The translations under genes and the position numbers were made by a program. Shown here in pieces: positions 16,001 through 24,780 of a DNA stretch of 40,106 nucleotides; within the stretch, counting starts at the first letter, position 1, and each line of letters starts with the position of its first letter. Origin of the DNA: Bdellovibrionia bacterium (GTDB taxonomy: Bacteria; Bdellovibrionota; Bdellovibrionia; Bdellovibrionales; UBA1609); assembly GCA_030432925.1 (NCBI GenBank), contig JAUILT010000018.1:1-40106 (forward strand). Reading direction: 5' to 3'. The notes under the pieces were generated by a model, which was given only the letters and a program-made list of their open reading frames with translations, ran no database searches and was not told the origin of the DNA.

Positions 16001-16084
16001 TACCGATCCGGTTTGAATTTTTGGGATTGAGGTGACTGTAAATCAGTTTCAAAAACTAAAAAATTCAAACAGGATCGGTATACT
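16001..16084. promoter_or_regulatory. Inverted pair of a 20-bp motif between divergent genes
   Basis: The left arm, 16001-16020, read on the minus strand is AAATTCAAACCGGATCGGTA. The right arm, 16061-16080, is AAATTCAAACAGGATCGGTA: 19 of 20 identical, in opposite orientation, 40 bp apart. Each arm runs into a -10-like hexamer pointing outward: TACACT for the minus-strand secreted protein and TATACT for the plus-strand YkgJ-type protein. No TTGACA-like -35 is visible at 17 bp, so each motif may replace a normal -35 (activator site or alternative sigma factor). The left copy contains a perfect ACCG-GAT-CGGT dyad. The same core recurs at 24768, 32187 and 38893. Confidence 0.7.
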
Positions 16085-16137
16085 ATCACGTGAGCAGAAG
16101 TTTTTAGGAAACTTGATTCCAAGGATGAAATATTGAC

Positions 16138-16641
16138 ATGTCTTTTTTGAAAAAAATAAGTTATACCGATTTGGCTATGGGTAAAAGCCAAAACAAATTC
16201 TTTTCTCAAGGATTAAAGTTTCAGTGTCAGGGCTCTGGAAAGTGCTGTGTTTCTCGGGGCGAGTATGGGTTTGTCTATATGACCCAGGATGATCGAAAGA
16301 AAATGGCAGAAGTATTAAAAATGACCCCCTCGGCTTTCACGAGGAAATACTGTGAAAAAACAGGTGGTATTTGGCACTTGAAGGCCAACCCTGACGGCCC
16401 GGAATGTTTGTTTCTTAACCCTAAAAATCAATGTGAAGTTTATAATGGGAGACCTGTACAGTGTCGGACCTGGCCCTTTTGGCCAGAAAACATGAACACT
16501 AGAGCCTGGCGTAGAGATGTGGTTCGCTTTTGTCCGGGAGTGGGCCAGGGGAAAGTCACCAGCCCTCAAAAAATTCAAAAAACTTTGGAGGAGCAAGAGG
16601 CTGCCGAGGCAGAGCTTTTCGGCCCGAGTTCACTCAAGTGA
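16138..16641 (+). CDS. YkgJ-type cysteine cluster protein (zinc/iron-chelating domain)
   Basis: 167 residues with the cysteine pattern of the YkgJ/UPF0153 family: FQCQGSGKCC (C30, C36, C37), GPECLFL (C90), QCEVYNGRPVQCRTWPFWP (C99, C109) and FCPG (C132). The spacing and the R-P-x-x-C-R-x-[WY]-P element are diagnostic. The cysteines are thought to bind a metal or Fe-S cluster; the function of the family is not settled. The ATG at 16138 has only a distant AAGGA; a second ATG 39 bp later is possible, but both keep the whole domain. It is divergent from the secreted-protein gene and ends 2 bp from the convergent agmatinase stop. Confidence 0.88.
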   Translation: MSFLKKISYTDLAMGKSQNKFFSQGLKFQCQGSGKCCVSRGEYGFVYMTQDDRKKMAEVLKMTPSAFTRKYCEKTGGIWHLKANPDGPECLFLNPKNQCEVYNGRPVQCRTWPFWPENMNTRAWRRDVVRFCPGVGQGKVTSPQKIQKTLEEQEAAEAELFGPSSLK

Positions 16642-16643
16642 TC

Positions 16644-17687
16644 TTAGGTGGTCTTCAAGTTAAGAGTCGTCCAGCCACATAGTTGATACAAAATCCTGCT
16701 GCCAACATTTCCATCCCACTCGTTAGATCTGTCTCGAGCGGGAGCCACTTCATTGAGGTCAAATCCGATAATCTTTTTGTTGGACTTTCCCAGAGTTTCA
16801 AGAAGCAACAAAGCTTCATCAAAGCTGAGGCCACCAGGGACGGGAGTGCCTGTATTGGGGCAGCACTCTGGAGACAGGCCGTCAATATCAAATGAAACAT
16901 AAACTTTATGGGGAAGCTCGGACACAATTGAAGAGCAGATCAGAGCCCATGGTTTACCAAGAGACATTTGGCTTTTACACTCTCTGTCCCAAAAGGTGCA
17001 GATCCGCTTATCAGATTGGCTGTACTCATACTCTTGTTTACAAAAGTCCCGAATACCAACCTGAACTAGTTTTTGAGGGGGGGTGTGGTAATTCAATACG
17101 TTGTGCATGATAGAGGCGTGAGAGTGCTCAAAGCCTTGATAATTCATGCGTAGATCGCAATGGGCATCAACATGTAAAATGCCAAAGTCGCCGTCGTATT
17201 TATCAGAGAGGGCTTGAATTAAACCTTCGGGGCTGGAGTGATCTCCGCCCACGACGGCCACGGTCTTTCCTGCTTGTAGCAATTCTTTGGACTGGTTGTG
17301 AACATGCCACACCATTTTCTTGCAGCCTTGGTTCACTTCTTCTAGGTGTTGTTTGTTAAGAGCGTTGAGTTTTCTTTGCTCTTCCCACTGGCGGATCACC
17401 TCCTGTGCCATGGGCTTGAGCCGTGAATTCAAAGAGATCAGTTCTTTGGAGGCCTCCATCCAGTGAAGCCCCTTCCTCCAGGCCTCACCAAAGCGTAAGT
17501 CAAAGAGATCCAATTGTGGGCTGGCTTGTAAAATGGCTTCAGGCCCCTCCGAAGCCCCTGAACCATAAGAGGTGGTCACTTCCCAAGGGATGGGAATCAA
17601 CGCCAAGGCGGAGTTTTCTAATGTTGTTGGGATGCCAAAAAGTCCATGGTCAGAATGGCTTGTCCCTTTGTTGTCTTTGTGTGCCAC
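16644..17687 (-). CDS. speB: Agmatinase/arginase family ureohydrolase
   Basis: 347 residues. All binuclear manganese motifs of ureohydrolases are present: GGDHS (H150), DAHCD (D174, H176, D178) and SFDIDGLSP (D267, D269). GTPVPGGLSFDEA follows as in agmatinases. The reaction is hydrolysis of a guanidino group to urea. Agmatinase (agmatine to putrescine) is the best specific guess because a biosynthetic arginine decarboxylase lies at 24781-26694 in the same window, but arginase or formimidoylglutamase cannot be excluded from motifs alone. The N-terminal 30 residues are not conserved. It is convergent with the YkgJ-type gene. Confidence 0.85.
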   Translation of the reverse strand: MAHKDNKGTSHSDHGLFGIPTTLENSALALIPIPWEVTTSYGSGASEGPEAILQASPQLDLFDLRFGEAWRKGLHWMEASKELISLNSRLKPMAQEVIRQWEEQRKLNALNKQHLEEVNQGCKKMVWHVHNQSKELLQAGKTVAVVGGDHSSPEGLIQALSDKYDGDFGILHVDAHCDLRMNYQGFEHSHASIMHNVLNYHTPPQKLVQVGIRDFCKQEYEYSQSDKRICTFWDRECKSQMSLGKPWALICSSIVSELPHKVYVSFDIDGLSPECCPNTGTPVPGGLSFDEALLLLETLGKSNKKIIGFDLNEVAPARDRSNEWDGNVGSRILYQLCGWTTLNLKTT

Positions 17688-17825
17688 GTATCAATAATTT
17701 TAGTAAGACTTTTTGGTGTATTGCAAGCGAAACAATTTTTTAAAATAAGAATGATTCCTTGAAAATGAGGCCATCTCAGTTCATCTTGTTAGGTCGGCAG
17801 TGACGATTCAGCAGAGGAGGAAACA

Positions 17826-19487
17826 ATGAATAGGTTTCAGAGATGGGTAAGAGAGGTGGCGGTGATACTTTTTGTTTCACTTTTTTTGACCCTGTCAACA
17901 GCTGTTAAAGCCAAAGAGTTTAAAACGCTGGGAAACAAAAAAGCACCTGTTCGGGGAACATTTGCCTACTCTTTTACGGCAGAGCCGGAGAACCTGAACC
18001 CTATCAGCTCCACAGATGATTATGCGTCACAGATTCAGGATTACACCTGCGACTCCTTGATGACTTTAAATGTAGAGACCTATGAGTGGATGCCCGCTTT
18101 GGCAGAGAGCTTCACTGTTGGAAAGAATGCCATGTCTTACACATTTAAACTGCGTAAGGGCGTGAAGTTTCATGATGGCTCTCCGCTGACGGCCAAAGAT
18201 GTGAAGTTCTCTTTTGATGTTATTCGCAACCCAGCTTATAAGGCGTCACACCGGATGCCTTATTTTGAAAACTTTGAAAGTGTTGAGGTGATTGATTCTC
18301 ACACCGTTCAAGTGAACATTAAAAAGAAGTACTTTAAAAACTTTGAGGTATTTGTAAGTAAAGGGTTTCTTCCTATTGTTCCTCAGAAGGCCTATGGAAA
18401 CCCCAAAAAGAAAATGAGTAAAAAAATTATTTGCTCAGGTCCTTATAAAATGGGCAAATACAATAAGGCCAAAAGTATTGAGTTGCTGCGCAATAAGGAC
18501 TGGTGGGGTTGGCAAGTTCCTCATATGGCGGGGAAATACAATTTTAACAAACGTATCATTCGTTTTTTAAAAGAAGAAAATCTGCGCCTTCAGATGATGG
18601 AAAAAGGGCGTTTGGACTTTTTGGAGCTGGGTAAAGAGGCCTATCACAAAAAGACAAACAACCCACCTTGGGGCAAAACTATCAAAAAAGTGGAAATTGA
18701 AAACCGTGCCCCTAAGGGGTATGGCTTTGTTGGTTTCAACTTGCTCGATGAAAAGTTTAAAGACAAAAATGTTCGTAAGGCTCTGGCCCACCTTCTGAAC
18801 CGAGAGTTGATCAATGAGAAATTCCGCTATGGAAAATCGCATTTGGCTACGGGGCCTTGGTATCGTTTTAGTCTTTATGCGGACCAGACCGTGCGCCCCT
18901 TGATGTTTGAGCCCGAGACGGCCAAAAAACTTTTGGACAAGGCGGGCTGGAGAGATTCTGATAAAAATGGCACCCGTGACAAACTGATTAATGGCAAAAA
19001 AACGGAGTTTGTCTTTACGTTGCTTTTGCCCAGCAAAGATGTGGAGAAATACTTCACCCTGTACAAAGAAGACTTAAAAAAAGCTGGGATCCAAATGAAT
19101 ATTCAATATGTAGAGTGGAACACTTTCTTGAAAAGTGTGGATGACAAAAAATTTGAAACTGTGGCTATGGGCTGGAATGGCGGAAGTGTTCACTTAGATC
19201 CCAAACAGATCTGGCATTCAGCGTCTGCGAGAAAAGGGGGTTCGAACTTTATTTCTTACAGTAATCCAGAAGTGGATAAGTTGATTGATCAGGGGCGGGA
19301 CGTTTTGGATCACAATCAACGGGCTAAACTCTTTAAAAAGGTTTATAAACTGATCGCCGCCGATGTTCCCTATATATTTATGTTCAATGATAAGTATGCT
19401 CACTACGGACTGGCTCCGGGGGTGGGGCAGGTAAAGCCCACGTATAAGTTTGATCTTGGTCAAGAGTACTGGTGGGCTACAAAGTAA
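17826..19487 (+). CDS. Oligopeptide/dipeptide ABC transporter substrate-binding protein (SBP family 5)
   Basis: 553 residues. Residues 1-30 are a signal peptide (hydrophobic VAVILFVSLFLTLSTA, cut near VKA) without a lipobox Cys, so the protein is probably free in the periplasm. The mature part matches SBP_bac_5: an early AEPENLNPISSTDD, the signature YTFKLRKGVKFHDGSPLTAKDVKFSFDVI split around residues 99-135, and the domain-closing VPYIFMFN near the end. It binds peptides or similar ligands and delivers them to the two permeases downstream. The ATG follows AGAGGAGG, an excellent ribosome binding site, and the spacing to the permease is 28 bp, so the three form an operon. The protein is unusually lysine-rich. 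Confidence 0.92.
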   Translation: MNRFQRWVREVAVILFVSLFLTLSTAVKAKEFKTLGNKKAPVRGTFAYSFTAEPENLNPISSTDDYASQIQDYTCDSLMTLNVETYEWMPALAESFTVGKNAMSYTFKLRKGVKFHDGSPLTAKDVKFSFDVIRNPAYKASHRMPYFENFESVEVIDSHTVQVNIKKKYFKNFEVFVSKGFLPIVPQKAYGNPKKKMSKKIICSGPYKMGKYNKAKSIELLRNKDWWGWQVPHMAGKYNFNKRIIRFLKEENLRLQMMEKGRLDFLELGKEAYHKKTNNPPWGKTIKKVEIENRAPKGYGFVGFNLLDEKFKDKNVRKALAHLLNRELINEKFRYGKSHLATGPWYRFSLYADQTVRPLMFEPETAKKLLDKAGWRDSDKNGTRDKLINGKKTEFVFTLLLPSKDVEKYFTLYKEDLKKAGIQMNIQYVEWNTFLKSVDDKKFETVAMGWNGGSVHLDPKQIWHSASARKGGSNFISYSNPEVDKLIDQGRDVLDHNQRAKLFKKVYKLIAADVPYIFMFNDKYAHYGLAPGVGQVKPTYKFDLGQEYWWATK

Positions 19488-19515
19488 GCCTGGTTGAGAG
19501 GCGAGATCTGTAATT

Positions 19516-20523
19516 ATGGTCAGATATTTGATGAAAAGACTGCTTATGATGGTTCCAACTTTGCTTGGCATCACGTTAGTGTCATTTGTGATTATCAACC
19601 TGGCTCCCGGTGGACCTATAGAGCAGAAAATTGTTCAGTTGCGATTTTCTGGTGCTGCTGGTGGCAATGACATGGGCGTTTCTGAAGAGGTGGTTGAAGC
19701 GCTGAAGAAACAATATGGTTTTGATAAGCCCATTCATATTCGTTATGGCATCTGGTTGAAAAATATTATTACCTTTGATTTTGGAGAGAGCTTTTCTTAT
19801 GAGGAGCCAGTGACGACAGTGATTGCTGGTCGCTTTCCTGTATCCCTCCAGTTTGGGGTGATCTCGCTGATAATGACCTACCTGGTGTGCATTCCTCTGG
19901 GAGTGTTTAAGGCTGTCAAAGATGGAACTAAATTTGATGTGTCTTCCAGCTTTGCGTTGATGGTACTTTACTCTATACCTCCTTTGATTCTCGGAATTTT
20001 ACTGCGTATGTTTTTGGCCGGAGGAGCCTACCTAGATCTTTTTCCATTGTCAGACTTATACTCTGATAACTATTTTGAAATGGGTTTGTTGGATCAGGTT
20101 TTAGATCGCATTCATCACTTCATACTGCCTTTGCTGTGTTATATGATTGGTAGCTTCACCGTTTTGACATTTCTCATGAAAAACTCGCTGCTGGATGAAA
20201 TTCGTTTGGATTATGTTCGTACGGCGAGAGCTAAGGGGCTTGAGGAAAAGACAGTGGTTTATAAACACGCCTTGCGAAACGCCTTGATTCCGATCGTTAC
20301 AGGACTCAGCAGCTTTTTGATGGTATTTTTCGCCGGATCTATCATTATTGAACAGATATTCAATTTGGATGGGATGGGCCTTTTGGGCTACCGGGCGGCT
20401 TTGGATCGTGATTACAATGTTTTGATGGGGTTAATTTTTTTTCAAGCCGTGCTAGCCTTAGTGGGGCGGTTGATCAGTGACTTGCTCTATTTAGTGATTG
20501 ACCCAAGAATTGATTTTTCCTGA
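19516..20523 (+). CDS. ABC transporter permease, DppB/OppB type
   Basis: 335 residues, about six membrane helices. The N-terminal MVRYLMKRLLMMVPTLLGITLVSFVIINLAPGGP is typical of OppB/DppB. The cytoplasmic EAA loop that contacts the ATPase is visible as YVRTARAKGLEEKTVVYKHALRNALIP, and the ending LISDLLYLVIDPRIDFS is also typical. It forms the membrane channel with the OppC-type protein encoded 15 bp downstream. No ATPase gene follows, so OppD/OppF-type subunits must come from elsewhere in the genome. Confidence 0.93.
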   Translation: MVRYLMKRLLMMVPTLLGITLVSFVIINLAPGGPIEQKIVQLRFSGAAGGNDMGVSEEVVEALKKQYGFDKPIHIRYGIWLKNIITFDFGESFSYEEPVTTVIAGRFPVSLQFGVISLIMTYLVCIPLGVFKAVKDGTKFDVSSSFALMVLYSIPPLILGILLRMFLAGGAYLDLFPLSDLYSDNYFEMGLLDQVLDRIHHFILPLLCYMIGSFTVLTFLMKNSLLDEIRLDYVRTARAKGLEEKTVVYKHALRNALIPIVTGLSSFLMVFFAGSIIIEQIFNLDGMGLLGYRAALDRDYNVLMGLIFFQAVLALVGRLISDLLYLVIDPRIDFS

Positions 20524-20538
20524 TGGGGCTGATGCTCA

Positions 20539-21555
20539 ATGGTTGAGACTTTTATAAAAAATGACCTGACTCTCAAGCGCTACCGTCGCTTCAAGGCTAT
20601 GAAGCGGTCTGTGATTTCTCTGTGGATTCTTCTGTTTTTATTAATACTGTCCGTAACGGCAGAGCTTTGGGCCAATAACAAGCCTATTGTTATGGGCTAT
20701 CAGGGGTCCATTTATTTTCCGGCTCTTAAATACTACCACCCTTCCACATTTGGAATTACGGGTGAGGCAAGGACAAACTATCGTGAAATGGATATGTCGT
20801 GGGCCATCTGGCCATTGATTGAATGGGATCCCTACGAGTCAAATATGGAGGTAGATACCTATCCTTCGGCACCCACCAGAGTCAATTTGTTTGGCACAGA
20901 TGATAGGGGCCGAGATGTGGCTTCACGACTTATTTATGGTTTTCGTTACAGTATTGGTTTTGGAGTTTTGGTGTGGTTTTTTTCTTATTTTACTGGGGTT
21001 GTTATTGGGTCCATCATGGGGTTTGTCGGTGGATGGGTGGACCTTATTGGGCAGAGGTTGGTGGAGATCTTTGAATCTATGCCAGCTCTTCTGGTGATCA
21101 TCACATTGGTGTCCATTTTTGGTGCCTCTATGCCTCTTTTGGTAGGGTTCAGTGTGGTTTTTGGTTGGATGATGATTTCTATTTACATACGGGCAGAGTT
21201 TTTAAAGCTCAGAAAAAGAGAGTTTGTTGAAGCGGCTCGGGCCCAAGGGGTGAGTTGGGGGCGGATTATTTTTAGGCATATTCTTCCTAATGCTCTGGGT
21301 CCCATTATTACCTTTTCTCCATTTACAATTGCAGCCTCCATTTATTCACTGGCTTCATTGGATTACCTCGGTCTAGGGCTTCCAGCTCCAACACCCAGCT
21401 GGGGAGAACTGTTTCAGCAGGCCAATAACTACTTCACCATTGCCTGGTGGCTGGCTGTGTACCCTGGTCTTGCAATGATTATAACGTTGACCGTTCTTAA
21501 TTTAATTGGAGAGGGCGTTCGTGATGCCTTTGATCCAAGAAAATCAGTCACGTAA
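20539..21555 (+). CDS. ABC transporter permease, DppC/OppC type
   Basis: 338 residues. An N-terminal cytoplasmic stretch is followed by one membrane helix, a periplasmic insert of about 80 residues (with NLFGTDDRGRDVASRLIYG, the OppC signature) and about five more helices. The EAA loop is FVEAARAQGVSWGRIIFRHILPN. The end, LNLIGEGVRDAFDPRKS, matches OppC/DppC. The long insert between the first helix and the GTDDxGRD motif is larger than in E. coli DppC and resembles the YejE branch. The start at 20539 has only a weak ribosome binding site. Confidence 0.92.
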   Translation: MVETFIKNDLTLKRYRRFKAMKRSVISLWILLFLLILSVTAELWANNKPIVMGYQGSIYFPALKYYHPSTFGITGEARTNYREMDMSWAIWPLIEWDPYESNMEVDTYPSAPTRVNLFGTDDRGRDVASRLIYGFRYSIGFGVLVWFFSYFTGVVIGSIMGFVGGWVDLIGQRLVEIFESMPALLVIITLVSIFGASMPLLVGFSVVFGWMMISIYIRAEFLKLRKREFVEAARAQGVSWGRIIFRHILPNALGPIITFSPFTIAASIYSLASLDYLGLGLPAPTPSWGELFQQANNYFTIAWWLAVYPGLAMIITLTVLNLIGEGVRDAFDPRKSVT

Positions 21556-21638
21556 ATTCTTCAAACCTCTGATTTATTTTGTTGGCAGTACGTAATGTGT
21601 GTAGGCTTTATCAGCTAAAGGAAGGCTAAGGGGGCCCT

Positions 21639-23357
21639 ATGCGATATCTACTGCCATTGATTTTATTTTTGCATTTTAGCGCGATGGCTGCTGGAAGCTT
21701 CAATATTCTGGAGCCGGAAAGTGTACAAAATATTGAAGAGCCGGTGACGGTTCTTATAAATACTCACCTTGTTCGTCCTAGTTACGATCACAACGAATCG
21801 TTCACTGGTAAACTTCTGAATGGAATTGTGGGTCATGTCGTGATTGTGGGTGATCGTATTGAAGGTGTTATGGAGGCCCTTCCTCTTTCTGAAAAGGATG
21901 TCCATGAGACATTTCCTTCTGCAAAAGTGTACGACCTCAAAGGGAAGTATGTGATGCCTGGTCTGCATGACATGCATGTTCACAACTATGGTGTGAATCT
22001 GGATCTTCCCAATAGTCCGTTGTTTTCAAAAGATGGTGGACCAGTAAAACATATTGATTTCCCTGGGGTTGAAGCCATGAATTATAGGATGGCTTATAGC
22101 GGAGTGACCTCTCACTTAGATCTAACATCCTTTAACATGGATACCAAAGCTTTGAGAGATTCTCAGCAACAGGCGGCTCCTGGTGATATGGCTGCTCATG
22201 CCCAGAGCCGGATCTTTATGTCGGGAGGGTTATTTCACGTAGAGGGCAGTCATCATGGGGATATAAGTTGGCTTGTGGGTGATCGCAATGACACCAGTAT
22301 TCCTATTGATAGAGAAACTATTGTGGACCAGCCGGACCAACAGTTGCGCTTGATGTCTCTTCGGGCCCTTTTAAAAACTCATATTGAGACTTATCAACCG
22401 AATGTCATTAAAGTCAGTTACGATCATAACCCTCACCGTCCTGGGCAAAAAGTAATTGTTGGGATGTCCTACGAGCTTTTAACAGAGTTTGTGGCAACAG
22501 TTAAAGAGTTACAACCAGATTTGCCAGTGGTTTGCCATGTGGGTGTTTGGAGAGATGTGGAAGAGTGTGTGGATGCCGGGGCTAGGGCTGTCACCCATCT
22601 TCCGTTTGAGCAGTCAAATGATCCCTTTTATAGTATGCCAGAAGGAATTTTAGAAAAAATCAAGGCCCAAAATGTCTTTGTGATCCCAACGATGGTTGTT
22701 TATATGGAAAACTCTATGATCAAGGACAGTATTTTTGATACTTCTTTTACGAAGGAAGCCGTAAACTCTTGTGAAGAGGGGGATAAAACCTGCACTTGTA
22801 CAGCGGATGTCTGTTTTAAGGAAGTCGAAACAGGTGTGCTGAATGGCCAGAAGCATTTCTTTAATGATCCCTTATTGAAACAGGTGGTACCAGAAGACTT
22901 GATCAACCACTACTTTGATTTTCAGTTTTATGCCGGAAACCCATGGATTTCCTGGGGACAGGAGCATAACAGACGAGGATACCGTCAACGTGTGTTTCAG
23001 CGTATGATTCATTCAGGAGTCAAGGTGTTGTCTGGAACGGATACCATGTGGGAAGGAACTTTCTTTGGTTTCTCTTTGCATAGGGAGCTTGAATTAATGG
23101 CTCTCTCCAACAATGTTGTGAAGCCTCCAGAAAGACTTTTAACGACAATGGAAATTCTGAGAACCGCGACCTCTAGCAACCATGAGTTTTTAAAACACAA
23201 CAGAGGTCAGTTGCAGCCGGGTTTTTTTGCAGACCTTGTGGTATTGAACTCCAATCCCATCGAAGATATTAAAAGCACACGTGATATCCATTCTGTTATG
23301 ATTAATGGTCACTTCATTGATCGTGAAGGCCTGGTACCTGCGATGAAGGTAAAATAA
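21639..23357 (+). CDS. Secreted amidohydrolase-superfamily enzyme
   Basis: 572 residues. Residues 1-18 are a signal peptide (LLPLILFLHFSAMAAG), so the enzyme acts in the periplasm or outside. The metal-dependent hydrolase fold is shown by GKYVMPGLHDMHVHN (H113, H115), VCHVG for a later metal His, SGTDTMWEG with the catalytic Asp, and the ending PGFFADLVVLNSNP typical of imidazolonepropionase-like amidohydrolases. A cysteine-rich insert (CEEGDKTCTCTADVC, about residue 378) is unusual and could form disulfides. Substrate unknown; peptidase (Xaa-Pro or acyl-amino acid) activity is common in secreted members. It lies 83 bp after the permeases and may work with the transporter, but probably has its own promoter. 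Confidence 0.85.
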   Translation: MRYLLPLILFLHFSAMAAGSFNILEPESVQNIEEPVTVLINTHLVRPSYDHNESFTGKLLNGIVGHVVIVGDRIEGVMEALPLSEKDVHETFPSAKVYDLKGKYVMPGLHDMHVHNYGVNLDLPNSPLFSKDGGPVKHIDFPGVEAMNYRMAYSGVTSHLDLTSFNMDTKALRDSQQQAAPGDMAAHAQSRIFMSGGLFHVEGSHHGDISWLVGDRNDTSIPIDRETIVDQPDQQLRLMSLRALLKTHIETYQPNVIKVSYDHNPHRPGQKVIVGMSYELLTEFVATVKELQPDLPVVCHVGVWRDVEECVDAGARAVTHLPFEQSNDPFYSMPEGILEKIKAQNVFVIPTMVVYMENSMIKDSIFDTSFTKEAVNSCEEGDKTCTCTADVCFKEVETGVLNGQKHFFNDPLLKQVVPEDLINHYFDFQFYAGNPWISWGQEHNRRGYRQRVFQRMIHSGVKVLSGTDTMWEGTFFGFSLHRELELMALSNNVVKPPERLLTTMEILRTATSSNHEFLKHNRGQLQPGFFADLVVLNSNPIEDIKSTRDIHSVMINGHFIDREGLVPAMKVK

Positions 23358-23369
23358 AGCCTCGCCAGG

Positions 23370-23387
23370 GACGTAAATTTATACGTC
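23370..23387. terminator. Weak hairpin GACGTA/TACGTC between convergent genes
   Basis: GACGTA (23370-23375), a six-base loop AATTTA and TACGTC (23382-23387) form a short stem that overlaps the stop of the CPA2 antiporter gene. Only three U residues follow on the plus strand. It is the only hairpin I see at any of the eight convergent junctions and is weak as an intrinsic terminator. Confidence 0.25.
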
Positions 23388-24671
23388 GTCTTTAAAATCA
23401 ATCGATTTTGCCACAGAGGTGGGTGCAGGCTTCACAGTTGGTTGGGTGCTAGCCTCTGGATACATCATAAATAGTTTGGACATTTTAGATCTCAAGCTAT
23501 CATTTTCTGCTAAACTCACAAATACAGCGGTCATAAAAATGGTCATGGGAATTAAGGCAAAGACGACACTTTGTAGCCACTCACCCCCCTCCACGCCTTT
23601 TTGCAAAGGAACTGTCGCTAAAACTGCGCAGGCAAGCCCTCGAGGGCCCATGGCCACCGCGACCATGGCATCCAGCCTTGGGTATTTTTCTTTTGAAAAC
23701 AGTAGCCGTATGGCAAGGTAGCGAGTGACAAATATCAGAACGGTCAAAAAGACGGCCATTAAAACCACTTGGACATTTGAAAACTGAATCAGAATTCCTA
23801 GGTAAATAAAGAAAAATGTACGCAGCAAAAAAGTAATTTCACTGAGTAGTGAAAGATCATTATAAGACACTGGTATAGCACTAATGTGAGTGCGCACGAA
23901 CTTTGGTAATAGATCTAGGTTGGCCAGTGAAAAACCCAAGGCAAGGACGCCAATAGCTCCGTTCCAGTTGAAAAACTCAATGACTCCGTAAGTGAGCAGG
24001 GCCCAAGCCTCACCGGCAAAGGCCATGGAGATGAGAGGTCCAAATTTCTTTTTTATAAATGCCCATATAAGGCCTGAAGCAACTCCAACGGCCAAAGAGA
24101 TCAGGGGTTTTGATCCAATACCGAGGAGCAGTTTTCCTGTATCGTAATTGCCTGAGGCTGCGGACTCTACGAGCCCCAGAAAAATCACAATGGCAAGGAC
24201 ATCGGTAAAGGCCGACTCCAGAGATAAAATTGTTTTCGATTCTCCTTTAATACTGAGTGGCTTGACCATAGGAATGACAATGGCAGAAGACGTGGAGCCA
24301 ATGCCAATCCCAAGCAATGCTGAAATAACAGGGCTTTGTAAGCCTACCAGGTAAGCCACAAGGGCTCCGGTAAGAGCTATAAGGCCAAATCCAACCAGAG
24401 ACAGTTTCAAGGCGGGAAGGCTAGAGGTGAGAAGGTCCTTAGCACTTAAGTGAATACCGCCCTCATAGAGGATCACAATCAGAGCTGTGGTTGAGAGAAT
24501 TTCTCCTACTTTTCCTAGATCAGACGCTTCTATCACGCCCAAGGCTGGGCCCAACACGTAACCAAGGATGACCAAGAGTAACAGGTCAGGGATTTTTGTT
24601 TTAATAAAAAACCAGTTCAGCGCATGGCCTAGAAAAAATAACAGTGCCAGTCCAATAATGATCATGTCCAT
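23379..24671 (-). CDS. CPA2-type cation:proton antiporter
   Basis: 430 residues, about twelve membrane helices, of the Na+/H+ or K+/H+ exchanger superfamily (PF00999 type). Key segments are an early PDLLLLVILGYVLGPALG, the central GIGIGSTSSAIVIPM, AFTDVLAIVIFLG with the functional Asp, and GPRGLACAVLA in the later half. It ends with a cytoplasmic tail of about 50 residues and no TrkA-N (RCK) domain, unlike KefB/KefC. The likely role is exchange of K+ or Na+ for protons at the inner membrane. The ATG at 24669-24671 is preceded by GAGG, which can be sequestered in a leader hairpin. It lies 109 bp downstream of speA on the same strand. Confidence 0.88.
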   Translation of the reverse strand: MDMIIIGLALLFFLGHALNWFFIKTKIPDLLLLVILGYVLGPALGVIEASDLGKVGEILSTTALIVILYEGGIHLSAKDLLTSSLPALKLSLVGFGLIALTGALVAYLVGLQSPVISALLGIGIGSTSSAIVIPMVKPLSIKGESKTILSLESAFTDVLAIVIFLGLVESAASGNYDTGKLLLGIGSKPLISLAVGVASGLIWAFIKKKFGPLISMAFAGEAWALLTYGVIEFFNWNGAIGVLALGFSLANLDLLPKFVRTHISAIPVSYNDLSLLSEITFLLRTFFFIYLGILIQFSNVQVVLMAVFLTVLIFVTRYLAIRLLFSKEKYPRLDAMVAVAMGPRGLACAVLATVPLQKGVEGGEWLQSVVFALIPMTIFMTAVFVSLAENDSLRSKMSKLFMMYPEASTQPTVKPAPTSVAKSIDFKDDV

Positions 24672-24676
24672 TTGAG

Positions 24677-24736
24677 AGCCTCAGGTTGGTGATGTTCATT
24701 AGTATCAGTGAAATAATATTGAAAATCACTGAGGCT
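24677..24736 (-). promoter_or_regulatory. Leader of the CPA2 antiporter gene with two mutually exclusive hairpins
   Basis: In the minus-strand RNA, AGCCTCAG (complement of 24729-24736) pairs perfectly over 8 bp with CTGAGGCT (complement of 24677-24684), which contains the GAGG ribosome binding site 7 nt before the ATG. A competing 7-bp hairpin, TCAGTGA (24726-24732) with TCACTGA (24705-24711), uses part of the same upstream arm. The first structure would hide the ribosome binding site; the second would free it. This is the layout of a translational switch, but the trigger is unknown and the pairing is read by eye. Confidence 0.45.
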
Positions 24737-24755
24737 TACAAATGGTTTATCACAA

Positions 24756-24779
24756 TCCTATAAACTGGATCGGTATAAA
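24756..24779 (+). promoter_or_regulatory. GATCGGTATAAA motif just past the speA stop
   Basis: The core GATCGGTATAAA lies at 24768-24779, preceded by AAACTG. It is one base beyond the speA stop codon and points toward speA, so as a promoter it would give antisense RNA. It is the third of five copies of this motif in the window. Confidence 0.5.
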
Positions 24780-24780
24780 A

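Noticed and set aside
15973-16209. N-terminal extension of the secreted protein gene (15202-15972)
   Set aside because: The extension would translate the inverted motif pair and overlap the divergent gene; the internal ATG has a good ribosome binding site and a signal peptide.
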